18,728 bases of DNA. It comes from JBDLIL01 sp039714855. GTDB lineage: Bacteria; Patescibacteriota; Microgenomatia; UBA1400; PJMF01. The stretch lies in the NCBI GenBank assembly GCA_039714855.1, contig JBDLIL010000014.1:1-18728 (forward strand), given 5' to 3'. A program made the position numbers and the translations under genes. Positions 6,363 through 12,643 of this stretch are shown here, one piece after another (position 1 is the first letter of the stretch; each line of letters opens with the position of its first letter). The notes under the pieces are model-generated. The model did no database searches. It had not been told where the DNA came from and worked only from the letters and a program-made list of their open reading frames with translations.

Positions 6363-6639
6363 GTGACAATTCCAGATTGGGTAACAGGTGACTTCGAATC
6401 TGAAACTATTAATTTTGACGGTTTGGAACGAACTGTATACGAGATTAACTCTACTGATCGTGCTGTGATTGATGCGATTCAAGAGAATGTGGATACAAAT
6501 TCTCTTTTTTTTTACAGACCAGTGCTTTTATTCTCACGAAATATATCCAAGGCATGTTGAGACTCATGTTTTAGCTATAGCTGAAGGTGAGGCTGATATG
6601 AGTGGGGTGGCTTATGTCTATGAAAGAATGGTAGAATAA
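6363..6639 (+). pseudogene. Hypothetical gene frameshifted in a run of nine T
   Basis: The frame from GTG 6363 reads TIPDWVTGDFESETINFDGL and continues to DTNSLFF, then leaves the coding pattern after a nine-T run (about 6505-6513). With eight T the frame would continue FFTDQCFYSHEIYPRHVETH and end AIAEGEADMSGVAYVYERM-VE at TAA 6637-6639, giving about 91 residues. The product is not recognised; His residues in the second half (SHEIYPRHVETH) are notable but unassigned. No good start codon or promoter is visible upstream, and another frame has ATG at 6331 leading into this region, so the 5' end may also be damaged. Pseudogene, slippage-controlled gene or sequence error are all possible. Confidence 0.5.
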
Positions 6640-6679
6640 AATTTACAATGAAAATAAAAAAATAAGCAAAACAAAGCTT

Positions 6680-7207
6680 TTGTTTTTAGTTGCAGGGATT
6701 GTTTTCTGTATTTCTTCTATAGTTATTTTATTACATCCAGCGAGCAAATTTTGGGTTGAGCCTTTATCAGATGGTGTTTTTTCCGCTGCTTGTATGAAAG
6801 TAAAAAAAATCCCCAAAGATAAAATCATTTTATTTGGTCTTGATGATATTGACCTCGTTAAGGAGAGTGATACTAAGTATTACATTGATACTAGTGATCC
6901 TGAACAAATTGATAATATTCAAGAATATATAAATAAATTAAATTTTAGATCTCAGTGTTTTTATCCTTATCGAAAATGGTTTCCTCTTCCTACAGGTTAT
7001 AAAGAAATGTGGGGCTTGTCTTATATTTATTCAAGAGCTGATTCAGCTCATATTAGAATTAATCATTGGTCTAATGATTATTATCAGAAAAAATTGGAAG
7101 ATGGTGAATTAAAAAAAGTACATTTCTCAATTTATGTTTCTCAATATCTTCATAGGGGGAATACTTGGTCTCATTCAACAGAAAATATTAAGCTATCATT
7201 TAACTAA
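6680..7207 (+). CDS. Hypothetical membrane-anchored protein; natural ATG separated by one base
   Basis: The open frame from TTG 6680 codes for 175 residues: a hydrophobic segment (FLVAGIVFCISSIVILL) and then a soluble part with blocks such as WVEPLSDGVFSAACMK, YYIDTSDPEQIDNI and FYPYRKWFPLP. No family is recognised. Just upstream, ATG 6648 starts a frame that hits TAA after five codons because of a seven-A run (6656-6662). With eight A it would join this frame as MKIKKISKTKLLFLVAGIVF, a typical positively charged signal-anchor start. So one base change seems to have cut off the start. The 3' end (ENIKLSFN) runs into the relic AbiE cassette and may itself have been shaped by that junction. Confidence 0.5.
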   Translation: MFLVAGIVFCISSIVILLHPASKFWVEPLSDGVFSAACMKVKKIPKDKIILFGLDDIDLVKESDTKYYIDTSDPEQIDNIQEYINKLNFRSQCFYPYRKWFPLPTGYKEMWGLSYIYSRADSAHIRINHWSNDYYQKKLEDGELKKVHFSIYVSQYLHRGNTWSHSTENIKLSFN

Positions 7208-7402
7208 ATTACTAAAAAAGCACTGGAGTAATCTTGTTATTGATCCTGTTAAAAAAATTTATTTGGATAAAATAGTATGGCAAGCATCCTAACCCCTCAG
7301 CAAAAGCTTGCTCTGAAATTAATCTCAAAAACCAATTTAGCTAATGAGTTTTATTTCTCTGACGGCACAGCACTAGCACATTATCAAAATCTGACAAATT
7401 GA
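7206..7402 (+). pseudogene. Relic of a second AbiE-like cassette
   Basis: Bases 7206-7292 encode KLLKKHWSNLVIDPVKKIYL and then DKIVWQAS-stop, matching the C-terminal end of the 66-residue partner at 1697-1897. ATG 7277 opens MASILTPQQKLALKLISKTN and ends AHYQNLTN at TGA 7400-7402, matching the first 36 or so residues of the nucleotidyltransferase. The 16-base gene overlap is preserved. The GG of the active-site turn is changed to DG (FYFSDGTALAHY), and similarity stops at about 7385, just before the promoter of the ATPase gene. Both ends are therefore deleted. The nucleotide match to the copy at 1810-1990 is close, so this is a paralogous cassette lost by deletion. Confidence 0.85.
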
Positions 7403-7408
7403 GAATTC

Positions 7409-7432
7409 AATTGACAATCTGTCAATTATAAT
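7409..7432 (+). promoter_or_regulatory. Palindromic operator overlapping the -10 box of the ATPase gene
   Basis: AATTGACAATCTGTCAATT (7409-7427) has perfect 8-base arms around ATC. Its last T is the first base of TATAAT (7427-7432), 13 bases before ATG 7446. A regulator bound here would cover the -10 region. TTGACA inside it is too close (10 bases) to TATAAT to serve as the -35 box. Confidence 0.6.
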
Positions 7433-7445
7433 TTATGATGCTCAT

Positions 7446-8609
7446 ATGTACATACACAGAAGTATAGAAAAAACTCTTACAAAAACACTCTCAAAATTTC
7501 CAATCCTGGGTTTAGTCGGGCCCAGACAATCTGGCAAAACCACACTGCTAAAAAAACTATTTCCAAAATTTAGTTATGCAAATATGGAAGATATAGAACT
7601 TCGAGAATATGCCCAAACTGACCCAAAAGGTTTTTTAGAGACCCATCAAAGCCCTTTAATTGTCGATGAAGCTCAAAGAGTCCCAAAACTGTTCTCTCAA
7701 CTGCAAGTACTCGTTGATGAAAAAAAGAAAATGGGATCATACATCCTCTCTGGATCACAAAACTTCTTACTAATGGAGCAAATTTCTCAATCTCTAGCAG
7801 GAAGGATAAGCACTCAAACACTTCTTCCAATGTCGTATCAAGAAATTTCTAGAGCTAAGCTTCCTGTTAGACAATATTCTGACTTCATATTCAAAGGACA
7901 ATATCCTCGAATGTATCAAAAACCTATTTTAGAATCTCATGAATTTTACAACAGCTATCTATCGACATATGTTGAAAGAGATCTTAGACAACTTATCAAT
8001 GTTTCCGATTTGGCAACTTTCCAGCGCTTTCTCAAACTTTGTGCAGGAAGGGTAGGACAAGAAATAAATCTATCATCACTTGCTCAAGACGCGGGAATTA
8101 CTCACAATACAGCAAAATCTTGGCTTTCAGTTTTAGAAACAAGCTTCATCATCTTTCAATTGCAACCATTTTATAAAAACTATAATAAAAGATTAGTAAA
8201 ATCATCAAAATTGTATTTTCACGATACTGGGTTAGCAACTTGGCTATTGAGTATTGACGAAAAAAAACAAGTCCAATCGCATTTTGCCATTGGTGGATTG
8301 TTCGAAAATATGATTATCTCTGAATATCTCAAGAATCAATATAATCAAGGCAAAAGACCCAAAAGTTATTTCTGGAGAGATCAACAGCGAAAAGAGATAG
8401 ATTTAATTATTGATGGAACAGTCCCAATAGGAGTTGAAATAAAAAAGGGAAAAACAATTTCATCAGATTATTTTAAAAATCTTTCGTATTGGAATAACCT
8501 CAGTAAGTCTAAACCACAATTGAAAGTTATTTATGGTGGTGAGTCTTCTCAAAATAGATCTGACATTCAAGTTTTACCTTGGTCAAGAATGAATGAAGCT
8601 TGGAGTTAA
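7446..8609 (+). CDS. AAA ATPase with C-terminal DUF4143/PD-(D/E)XK-like domain
   Basis: A 387-residue member of the ATP-binding proteins with AAA_14 and DUF4143 domains. Walker A is GPRQSGKTTLLKKLF at 25-39. The Walker B region is SPLIVDEAQRVPKLF, with DE as the catalytic pair, and sensor-like GSYILSGSQNF follows. A winged-helix-like middle part includes LSSLAQDAGITHNTAKSWLS. The C-terminal domain has YFWRDQQRKEIDLIIDG and PIGVEIKKG, the D-x(n)-ExK arrangement of restriction-endonuclease folds. The cellular role of the family is not settled; members are common in accessory regions. No lesion is seen. The gene is expressed from a promoter with a palindromic operator and is followed by repeat copy D after 15 bases. 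Confidence 0.85.
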   Translation: MYIHRSIEKTLTKTLSKFPILGLVGPRQSGKTTLLKKLFPKFSYANMEDIELREYAQTDPKGFLETHQSPLIVDEAQRVPKLFSQLQVLVDEKKKMGSYILSGSQNFLLMEQISQSLAGRISTQTLLPMSYQEISRAKLPVRQYSDFIFKGQYPRMYQKPILESHEFYNSYLSTYVERDLRQLINVSDLATFQRFLKLCAGRVGQEINLSSLAQDAGITHNTAKSWLSVLETSFIIFQLQPFYKNYNKRLVKSSKLYFHDTGLATWLLSIDEKKQVQSHFAIGGLFENMIISEYLKNQYNQGKRPKSYFWRDQQRKEIDLIIDGTVPIGVEIKKGKTISSDYFKNLSYWNNLSKSKPQLKVIYGGESSQNRSDIQVLPWSRMNEAWS

Positions 8610-8624
8610 AGCTTTTGTTGAGTT

Positions 8625-8661
8625 AAAAAAGGTTCTAACACCCTCCCGCACGCTACCCCCC
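8625..8661 (+). repeat. Interspersed repeat, copy D
   Basis: GGTTCTAACACCCTCCC followed by GCACGCTACCCCCC. It matches the first 37 bases of copies A and C with a few changes, and lacks their TTGATATATCAA half. It marks the end of the accessory region; the iron permease family gene starts 42 bases later. Confidence 0.75.
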
Positions 8662-8688
8662 ATTTTTCAGCAACCCAACTTAAAAACG

Positions 8689-8697
8689 TGCTATAGT
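8689..8697 (+). promoter_or_regulatory. Extended -10 promoter of the iron permease family gene
   Basis: TGC followed by TATAGT (8692-8697), six bases before ATG 8704. No good -35 box is seen, which fits an extended -10 promoter. It predicts a leaderless transcript. Confidence 0.6.
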
Positions 8698-8703
8698 AAC
8701 TGT

Positions 8704-9132
8704 ATGAATGAGGCGTTTCGCAAATTGGCACAAAGAATTTCTAAAGTAGCTGGATCCGCTTGGACTTTCATATTGGCAATTAGTTTGATTTTAATCTGGC
8801 TCTTATCCGGACCACTCTTTAATTACTCAGACACCTGGCAATTGATGGTCAATACTACTACTACCATCATCACTTTTTTGATGGTCTTCCTAATTCAAAA
8901 CACTCAAAATAGAGATTCAAAAGCTCAACATCTAAAATTAGATGAACTCTTGCGAGCAGTTAAGGGAGCTAGACTCAGTATGCTAGATGCAGAAGATCTG
9001 CCAGACGAAAAACTAGAAATGATCCATCAAGAATTTAAAATCATTAATGAAAAACACAATGGTCAGGCAACAAACAAAAAGACAAAAAAGCAACGCCACA
9101 GGGATATGGGGCAACAAGAACCAACTCTTTAA
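8704..9132 (+). CDS. Low-affinity iron permease family membrane protein
   Basis: A 142-residue protein of the Iron_permease family (related to yeast Fet4 in sequence; the bacterial role in iron uptake is not firmly shown). Residues 36-50 GPLFNYSDTWQLMVN and 59-71 LMVFLIQNTQNRD are the family signature. Two membrane segments are seen at about 20-36 and 52-65, and the conserved KLDELLRAVKGAR helix follows at about 78-90. The usual domain is complete by about residue 110; the end is a basic tail (TNKKTKKQRHR). ATG 8704 is chosen over the longer frame from 8593 because that extension would run through repeat D and the promoter. The 3' end overlaps the next frame. Confidence 0.88.
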   Translation: MNEAFRKLAQRISKVAGSAWTFILAISLILIWLLSGPLFNYSDTWQLMVNTTTTIITFLMVFLIQNTQNRDSKAQHLKLDELLRAVKGARLSMLDAEDLPDEKLEMIHQEFKIINEKHNGQATNKKTKKQRHRDMGQQEPTL

Positions 9133-10312
9133 AGACAAATCTCTATCTCAAGCAATCATCATAAGTTTGACTTCAAAGTTGTTCCTGACACTTACTTTAG
9201 TTATTTCTTTTTATCTTTTTCCTCAGAGAACCAACTTTAATTATACTCAGTTTGTTTTATTCACCCAAAAACTTAATACTTTTGTAAATTTTTTATTGGG
9301 AGCTTGGGCCAACTTTGATGGCATTCATTATCTGAGTATTGCAGGCAGAGGATATGTGGATGAAGGTAGATTTCTACCACTCTATCCCATTTTAATCAAG
9401 ATATTTTCTTTTAATGCGCCCGCGTACTCAGTTTTGCAATTAATAATAGCCCAGCTAATTTCTTTTACTTCACTAATAATATTTTTTAAATATTTAAATA
9501 AACTGATAAAACTAGACTTCAACTCATATCAAATATCCAATATCTTATATCTTATATTATTATTTCCCACAAGTTTTTTCTTATTAAGCATCTATGCTGA
9601 AAGCTTATTTTTAGCAACAACTGTACTAAGTTTTTATTTTGCTAGAAAAAAACACTGGAGGAGAGCAGCTTTATTTGCCAGTCTAACTAGCATCACAAGA
9701 CTCACTGGCATAGTAGTAATTTTGGTAATTCTCTATGAATTTTTAGTTTTAGAGAAAATTTTGCGCAAGCAGTTTGTAAAAAGCTTTTCTCAAATCAAAA
9801 AAAATTATATAAATATTTTATTCTTTATTCTTTCTTTTTTTCCCATAAGTATTTATTCATACTTTAATTATCTAAAGTGGCAAGATCCTCTGTATTTTAT
9901 TCATGCTCATAGTCAGTTGGCTAATAGCCGCTCAACTTCTACACTCATAAATCCAATTAGAACTATTTTTAGATATTTTAAAATTATATTTACTTTTGAT
10001 TTTAGTATTTATGAATATTGGATTGCCACATTGGAGCTAGGAGTATTTTTCTTTGCAATATTTTTGATTTATAAACTTTGGCAGAAAAAGATTAGAGTTT
10101 CGTATTTAATATATTCTATATTTAGTTTATTATTGCCAATCTTATCTGGCACTTTTTCTGGTCTGCCAAGATACATGTTAACTATTTTTCCGATATTTAT
10201 AATTTTGGGACAAATAAATTTCAGAAAAATAAAATTTTTATATTATATGATCTCGGGAAGCTTATTAATAATATTATTTTTATTATTCTCTAGAGGTTAT
10301 TTTGTGGCATAG
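9047..10312 (+). CDS. PIG-V-like membrane mannosyltransferase (GT-C fold)
   Basis: A polytopic protein of up to 421 residues with roughly ten hydrophobic segments. The luminal-loop motif WANFDGIHYLSIAGRGY at about 90-106, followed by FLPLYPILIKIF, and the block LFPTSFFLLSIYAESLFLAT then SLTSITRLTGIVVIL are typical of the mannosyltransferase family related to eukaryotic PIG-V. Such enzymes use lipid-linked sugars to glycosylate lipids or cell-envelope polymers; the acceptor here is unknown. The frame overlaps the iron permease gene by 86 bases if it begins at ATG 9047. ATG 9059 or TTG 9167, directly before the first membrane segment, are alternatives, so the start is uncertain. Confidence 0.8.
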   Translation: MKNTMVRQQTKRQKSNATGIWGNKNQLFKDKSLSQAIIISLTSKLFLTLTLVISFYLFPQRTNFNYTQFVLFTQKLNTFVNFLLGAWANFDGIHYLSIAGRGYVDEGRFLPLYPILIKIFSFNAPAYSVLQLIIAQLISFTSLIIFFKYLNKLIKLDFNSYQISNILYLILLFPTSFFLLSIYAESLFLATTVLSFYFARKKHWRRAALFASLTSITRLTGIVVILVILYEFLVLEKILRKQFVKSFSQIKKNYINILFFILSFFPISIYSYFNYLKWQDPLYFIHAHSQLANSRSTSTLINPIRTIFRYFKIIFTFDFSIYEYWIATLELGVFFFAIFLIYKLWQKKIRVSYLIYSIFSLLLPILSGTFSGLPRYMLTIFPIFIILGQINFRKIKFLYYMISGSLLIILFLLFSRGYFVA

Positions 10313-10318
10313 TCCAAG

Positions 10319-10324
10319 TATAAT
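10319..10324 (+). promoter_or_regulatory. -10 box of the pseudouridine synthase gene
   Basis: A perfect TATAAT eight bases before ATG 10333, lying just after the upstream stop codon. The -35 region is poor. It predicts a leaderless or nearly leaderless mRNA. Confidence 0.55.
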
Positions 10325-10332
10325 AAGCAAAT

Positions 10333-11058
10333 ATGTCTACTATTAAACTCCAAAAATTTATTGCCTCATCTGGCTTAACTTCTCGCCGCAAAGCTGAAGA
10401 GTTAATAAGCAAAGGCAAAGTATTTGTGAATAAGAAAAAAGCCAAAATTGGTGCGAGAATTGATCCAAAACTAGATAGAGTAGTAGTTAATAATAAGGAA
10501 ATTAAAAATCAAACAGAGTTTTCATATTATTTAATTAACAAACCTGTGGGCTATGTTTCAACCACTAGTGATGAATTGGGTAGAAAAAATGTTTTAAATT
10601 TAATCCCAAAAATTTCTCAAAGAGTTTATCCTGTTGGCAGACTAGACATTGATAGCCAGGGTTTGATGCTATTAACTAACAATGGGGATTTAGCACAAAA
10701 ATTAACCCACCCATCATTTGAAATTCCCAAAACCTATCACGTACTAATAATTGGCACACCCAGTAGCAAAGCCTTAAATCACTTGGCTAGAGGAGTAAAA
10801 TTAAAAGAAGGCTATACTCAGCCAGCAGAAGTAGAAATACTGGGTCACGAAGAGGGCAATACTTGGCTAGAAATCACCATTTATGAGGGTAGAAATAAAC
10901 AAGTTAGGCGCATGTTAGACAGAGTAGGCTATCCAGTGAAAAAACTAATTAGAGAAAAAATGGGGCCTTTTGATTTAGAGATGTTAGATGGCAAACAGTT
11001 TGTTCAAATACCAGAATCAGAAGTAGAGAAATTAATTAAACTAAATTTGAGCGGGTGA
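10333..11058 (+). CDS. rluB: Ribosomal RNA pseudouridine synthase, RsuA/RluB family
   Basis: A 241-residue protein that should convert a specific uridine in ribosomal RNA to pseudouridine. An S4 RNA-binding domain covers about 4-58 (IKLQKFIASSGLTSRRKAEE and GKVFVNKKKAKIG). The catalytic domain follows with YLINKPVGYVSTTSDELGR, the catalytic Asp105 in GRLDIDSQGLMLLTNNG, and the C-terminal EGRNKQVRRMLDRVGYPV. The family pattern is complete. RluB and RsuA are hard to separate by sequence; the arrangement is nearer RluB, so the symbol is tentative. The last eight bases of the gene, including the stop codon, form part of the acceptor stem of the convergent tRNA-Gly gene. Confidence 0.9.
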   Translation: MSTIKLQKFIASSGLTSRRKAEELISKGKVFVNKKKAKIGARIDPKLDRVVVNNKEIKNQTEFSYYLINKPVGYVSTTSDELGRKNVLNLIPKISQRVYPVGRLDIDSQGLMLLTNNGDLAQKLTHPSFEIPKTYHVLIIGTPSSKALNHLARGVKLKEGYTQPAEVEILGHEEGNTWLEITIYEGRNKQVRRMLDRVGYPVKKLIREKMGPFDLEMLDGKQFVQIPESEVEKLIKLNLSG

Positions 11059-11120
11059 TGGGAATCGAACCCACCTCTTCTCCTTGGAAGGGAGATATAC
11101 TACCGATGTACTACACCCGC
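11050..11120 (-). tRNA. tRNA-Gly (anticodon TCC)
   Basis: A 71-base cloverleaf including discriminator T, as usual for bacterial tRNA-Gly. Acceptor GCGGGTG pairs with CACCCGC; D stem GTAC/GTAT; anticodon stem TCTCC/GGAGA around CTTCCAA; T stem GTGGG/CCCAT with TTCGATT. CCA is not encoded. The 3' end overlaps the stop codon of the convergent pseudouridine synthase gene. Confidence 0.95.
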
Positions 11121-11144
11121 ACTTTAATCTTACCTTAAATATTG

Positions 11145-11218
11145 TCGGGGAGACAGGGCTCGAACCTGCGACCTCACGCTCCCAAAGCGCGCACTCTAGC
11201 CATCTGAGCTACTCCCCG
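11145..11218 (-). tRNA. tRNA-Pro (anticodon TGG)
   Basis: A 74-base cloverleaf with the bacterial tRNA-Pro acceptor CGGGGAG/CTCCCCG and discriminator A. D stem GCTC/GAGT; anticodon stem CGCGC/GCGTG around TTTGGGA; T stem GCAGG/CCTGT with TTCGAGC. CCA is not encoded. It lies 24 bases upstream of tRNA-Gly on the same strand. Confidence 0.95.
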
Positions 11219-11245
11219 CCTACGCTAAAACTTCTGCGGGCAAGC
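11219..11245 (+). repeat. Dispersed CCTACGCTAAA repeat between tRNA genes
   Basis: CCTACGCTAAAACTTCTGCG continued by GGCAAG. The same sequence with about four changes lies inside elp3 (17053-17078, opposite strand). I recall similar TACGCTAAAGCTTCGGCGGA repeats in many CPR genomes, but could not check this. A short GGGCAAGCCC hairpin overlaps its end. Confidence 0.65.
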
Positions 11246-11281
11246 CCGATTCAACTTTTAGCTAATAAACAAACTCACTTG

Positions 11282-11365
11282 TGGCCCGGGTGGGACTCGA
11301 ACCCACATGCCTGTGAAGGCGCAACATTTTAAGTGTTGTGCGTCTACCAGTTCCGCCACCAGGCC
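11282..11365 (-). tRNA. tRNA-Leu (anticodon TAA)
   Basis: An 84-base class II tRNA with a long variable arm (GCCT/AGGC stem). Acceptor GGCCTGG/CCGGGCC with discriminator A; anticodon stem CAACA/TGTTG around CTTAAAA; T stem GTGGG/CCCAC with TTCGAGT. CCA is not encoded. Its first base is also the last base of the stop codon of the upstream HNH gene. Confidence 0.95.
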
Positions 11366-11652
11366 TATTTTTTATTAATATTCCTACCCCTGTGAGTGTT
11401 TTGCAAACTATGACAATTGGGACAAAGAATTCTTAGGTTCTCTAATCTATTGTCACGACTATCACCATTAATATAATCCAGTTCAACTGGAATTCTACCA
11501 TCAAGTGATTTTTCTCTCCATCCACAAAGCTCACAAGCTTCCTTTTTTAGATTTGCAGCAAATAAACGTTTTTTTAACTTAAAACTTTGATAACTATTAT
11601 TTTTAACTAAAATCTCACTAAGCGGTATGCGCGGCTTACCGATTCCTGTCAT
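11365..11652 (-). CDS. HNH endonuclease-like protein with an altered first His
   Basis: A 95-residue protein with a Zn-binding pair CELCGW and CPNCH around an HNH core: ELDYINGDSRDNRLENLRIL then CPNCHSLQNTHRGRN. Members normally have His before INGD (HHINGD or DHINGD); here it is Tyr, so the first catalytic His seems lost while the Asn and last His remain. Nuclease activity is therefore doubtful. N-terminal KPRIPLSEILVKNNSYQSF is typical of stand-alone phage-like HNH proteins with a short DNA-binding segment. Its stop TAG ends on the first base of tRNA-Leu, so it probably shares a transcript with the three tRNAs, which would have to be cut from the mRNA. It is divergent from the CoA gene across 22 bases. 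Confidence 0.75.
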   Translation of the reverse strand: MTGIGKPRIPLSEILVKNNSYQSFKLKKRLFAANLKKEACELCGWREKSLDGRIPVELDYINGDSRDNRLENLRILCPNCHSLQNTHRGRNINKK

Positions 11653-11658
11653 TTCTTT

Positions 11659-11666
11659 AGTATAAT
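11659..11666. promoter_or_regulatory. Overlapping divergent -10 boxes
   Basis: On the plus strand TATAAT (11661-11666) lies eight bases before ATG 11675; on the minus strand TATACT (11664-11659) lies six bases before ATG 11652. The boxes share four base pairs, and the whole intergenic space is 22 bases. Both mRNAs should be leaderless, and RNA polymerase could occupy only one -10 at a time. The -35 regions lie in the opposite gene and are weak. Confidence 0.6.
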
Positions 11667-11674
11667 CAAGCCCT

Positions 11675-12625
11675 ATGCCAAAAAAGCTTTACAAAATAAT
11701 TGCCCTAGGTGGAAGTTTTGACCACTTTCACAAAGGTCACGAGAGATTTATTTCTTTTGCTGCAGACTTTGGTGAAAAACTACATATTGGCGTTACAGAT
11801 AAAAAAATAATAAATCATAAAAATAATCACCAATTTATAAAATCTTTTGAAAGTAGAAGAAAATCGGTAATGAGCTATTGCCAGAAAAAGAGAATTAACT
11901 GCCAGGTGAGTAAGCTAACAAATCCCTATGGACCAACACTAGAAGACACAAAAATACAAGCTCTGACTGCTACTCAAGAGACTTTAAAAGGTACTGATAA
12001 AATTAATGAAGTTCGTATGGCCATGGGAAAAAAGGCTCTGCCCGTTCATATTTGTCCATGGATAAATGATGAGAGTGGAAAAATACTAAGTTCAACTAGA
12101 ATCAGAGCTGGCAAAGTAAATAGACAAGGACAAGTCTATAGCAAGATCTTGGAACAAGACTTAAAGCTTAGCGAAACTCAAAGAAAATATTTTAGTAAAA
12201 TTCAAGGAAAATTAATTAATACTGATTTAAAAATAAATAAAAATAATAAAATATTTATAGTTGGTGATAGTAGTTTAGAAAAATTTATTAAAAATAATTG
12301 GGATTATAACTTTGCTGTTTATGACAAACGCGTTCAAAGAAAAGCTGTTAACTCAAAAATTATTAATAGCATTTCACCAAATTTAACTTGCTCTAATCCT
12401 GCTGGAAATATTACACTTCAACTTAGCAAAGCATTAAAATCTTGCTTAAAAAATACTTATAAGCACTTATTTGTAGATGGTGAAGAAGATCTGGCTACTG
12501 TAGCTTTGGCTTTATTATTGCCGCTTGAGTCAATTATTTACTACGGCCAACCCGACAGTGGCTTAGTTGAACTGGAAATCACCGAAAAAGTCAAAAATAA
12601 CTTCTATGAGCAATTAAGCTCATAA
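11675..12625 (+). CDS. Fused archaeal-type phosphopantetheine adenylyltransferase and GTP-dependent dephospho-CoA kinase
   Basis: This 316-residue protein appears to carry the last two steps of coenzyme A synthesis. Residues about 5-155 are an archaeal/eukaryotic-type phosphopantetheine adenylyltransferase: GGSFDHFHKGH at 12-22 (HxGH nucleotide-binding site), TLEDTKIQALTATQETLKG and SSTRIRAGKVNR at 139-150. Residues about 192-309 match the DUF359 family, shown in Thermococcus to be a GTP-dependent dephospho-CoA kinase: IFIVGDSS, NPAGNITLQLSKAL, FVDGEEDLATVALALLLP and YYGQPDSGLVELEI. Neither part resembles bacterial CoaD or CoaE. The two domains are normally separate in archaea, as far as I know. 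It should be cytosolic. Start ATG 11675 fits the -10 box eight bases upstream. RarA follows after 18 bases with its own -10. Confidence 0.85.
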   Translation: MPKKLYKIIALGGSFDHFHKGHERFISFAADFGEKLHIGVTDKKIINHKNNHQFIKSFESRRKSVMSYCQKKRINCQVSKLTNPYGPTLEDTKIQALTATQETLKGTDKINEVRMAMGKKALPVHICPWINDESGKILSSTRIRAGKVNRQGQVYSKILEQDLKLSETQRKYFSKIQGKLINTDLKINKNNKIFIVGDSSLEKFIKNNWDYNFAVYDKRVQRKAVNSKIINSISPNLTCSNPAGNITLQLSKALKSCLKNTYKHLFVDGEEDLATVALALLLPLESIIYYGQPDSGLVELEITEKVKNNFYEQLSS

Positions 12626-12631
12626 TTCATA

Positions 12632-12637
12632 TATCAT
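12632..12637 (+). promoter_or_regulatory. -10 box of rarA
   Basis: TATCAT, one base off consensus, six bases before ATG 12644. The -35 region is not convincing. It would allow leaderless expression of rarA and mscL. Confidence 0.4.
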
Positions 12638-12643
12638 AAGATT

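Noticed and set aside
7411..7416. A perfect TTGACA upstream of the ATPase gene
   Set aside because: It is only 10 bases from TATAAT, too close for a -35 box. It is better explained as one arm of the palindrome.
8593..8703. Upstream extension of the iron permease family gene to 8593
   Set aside because: It would run through repeat copy D and the extended -10 box; family members start near MNEAFRKLA.
11084..11332. A plus-strand frame with peptides such as GETGLEPATSRSQSAH and WPGWDSNPH
   Set aside because: It is the antisense of the three tRNA genes. This is a well-known false protein in databases.
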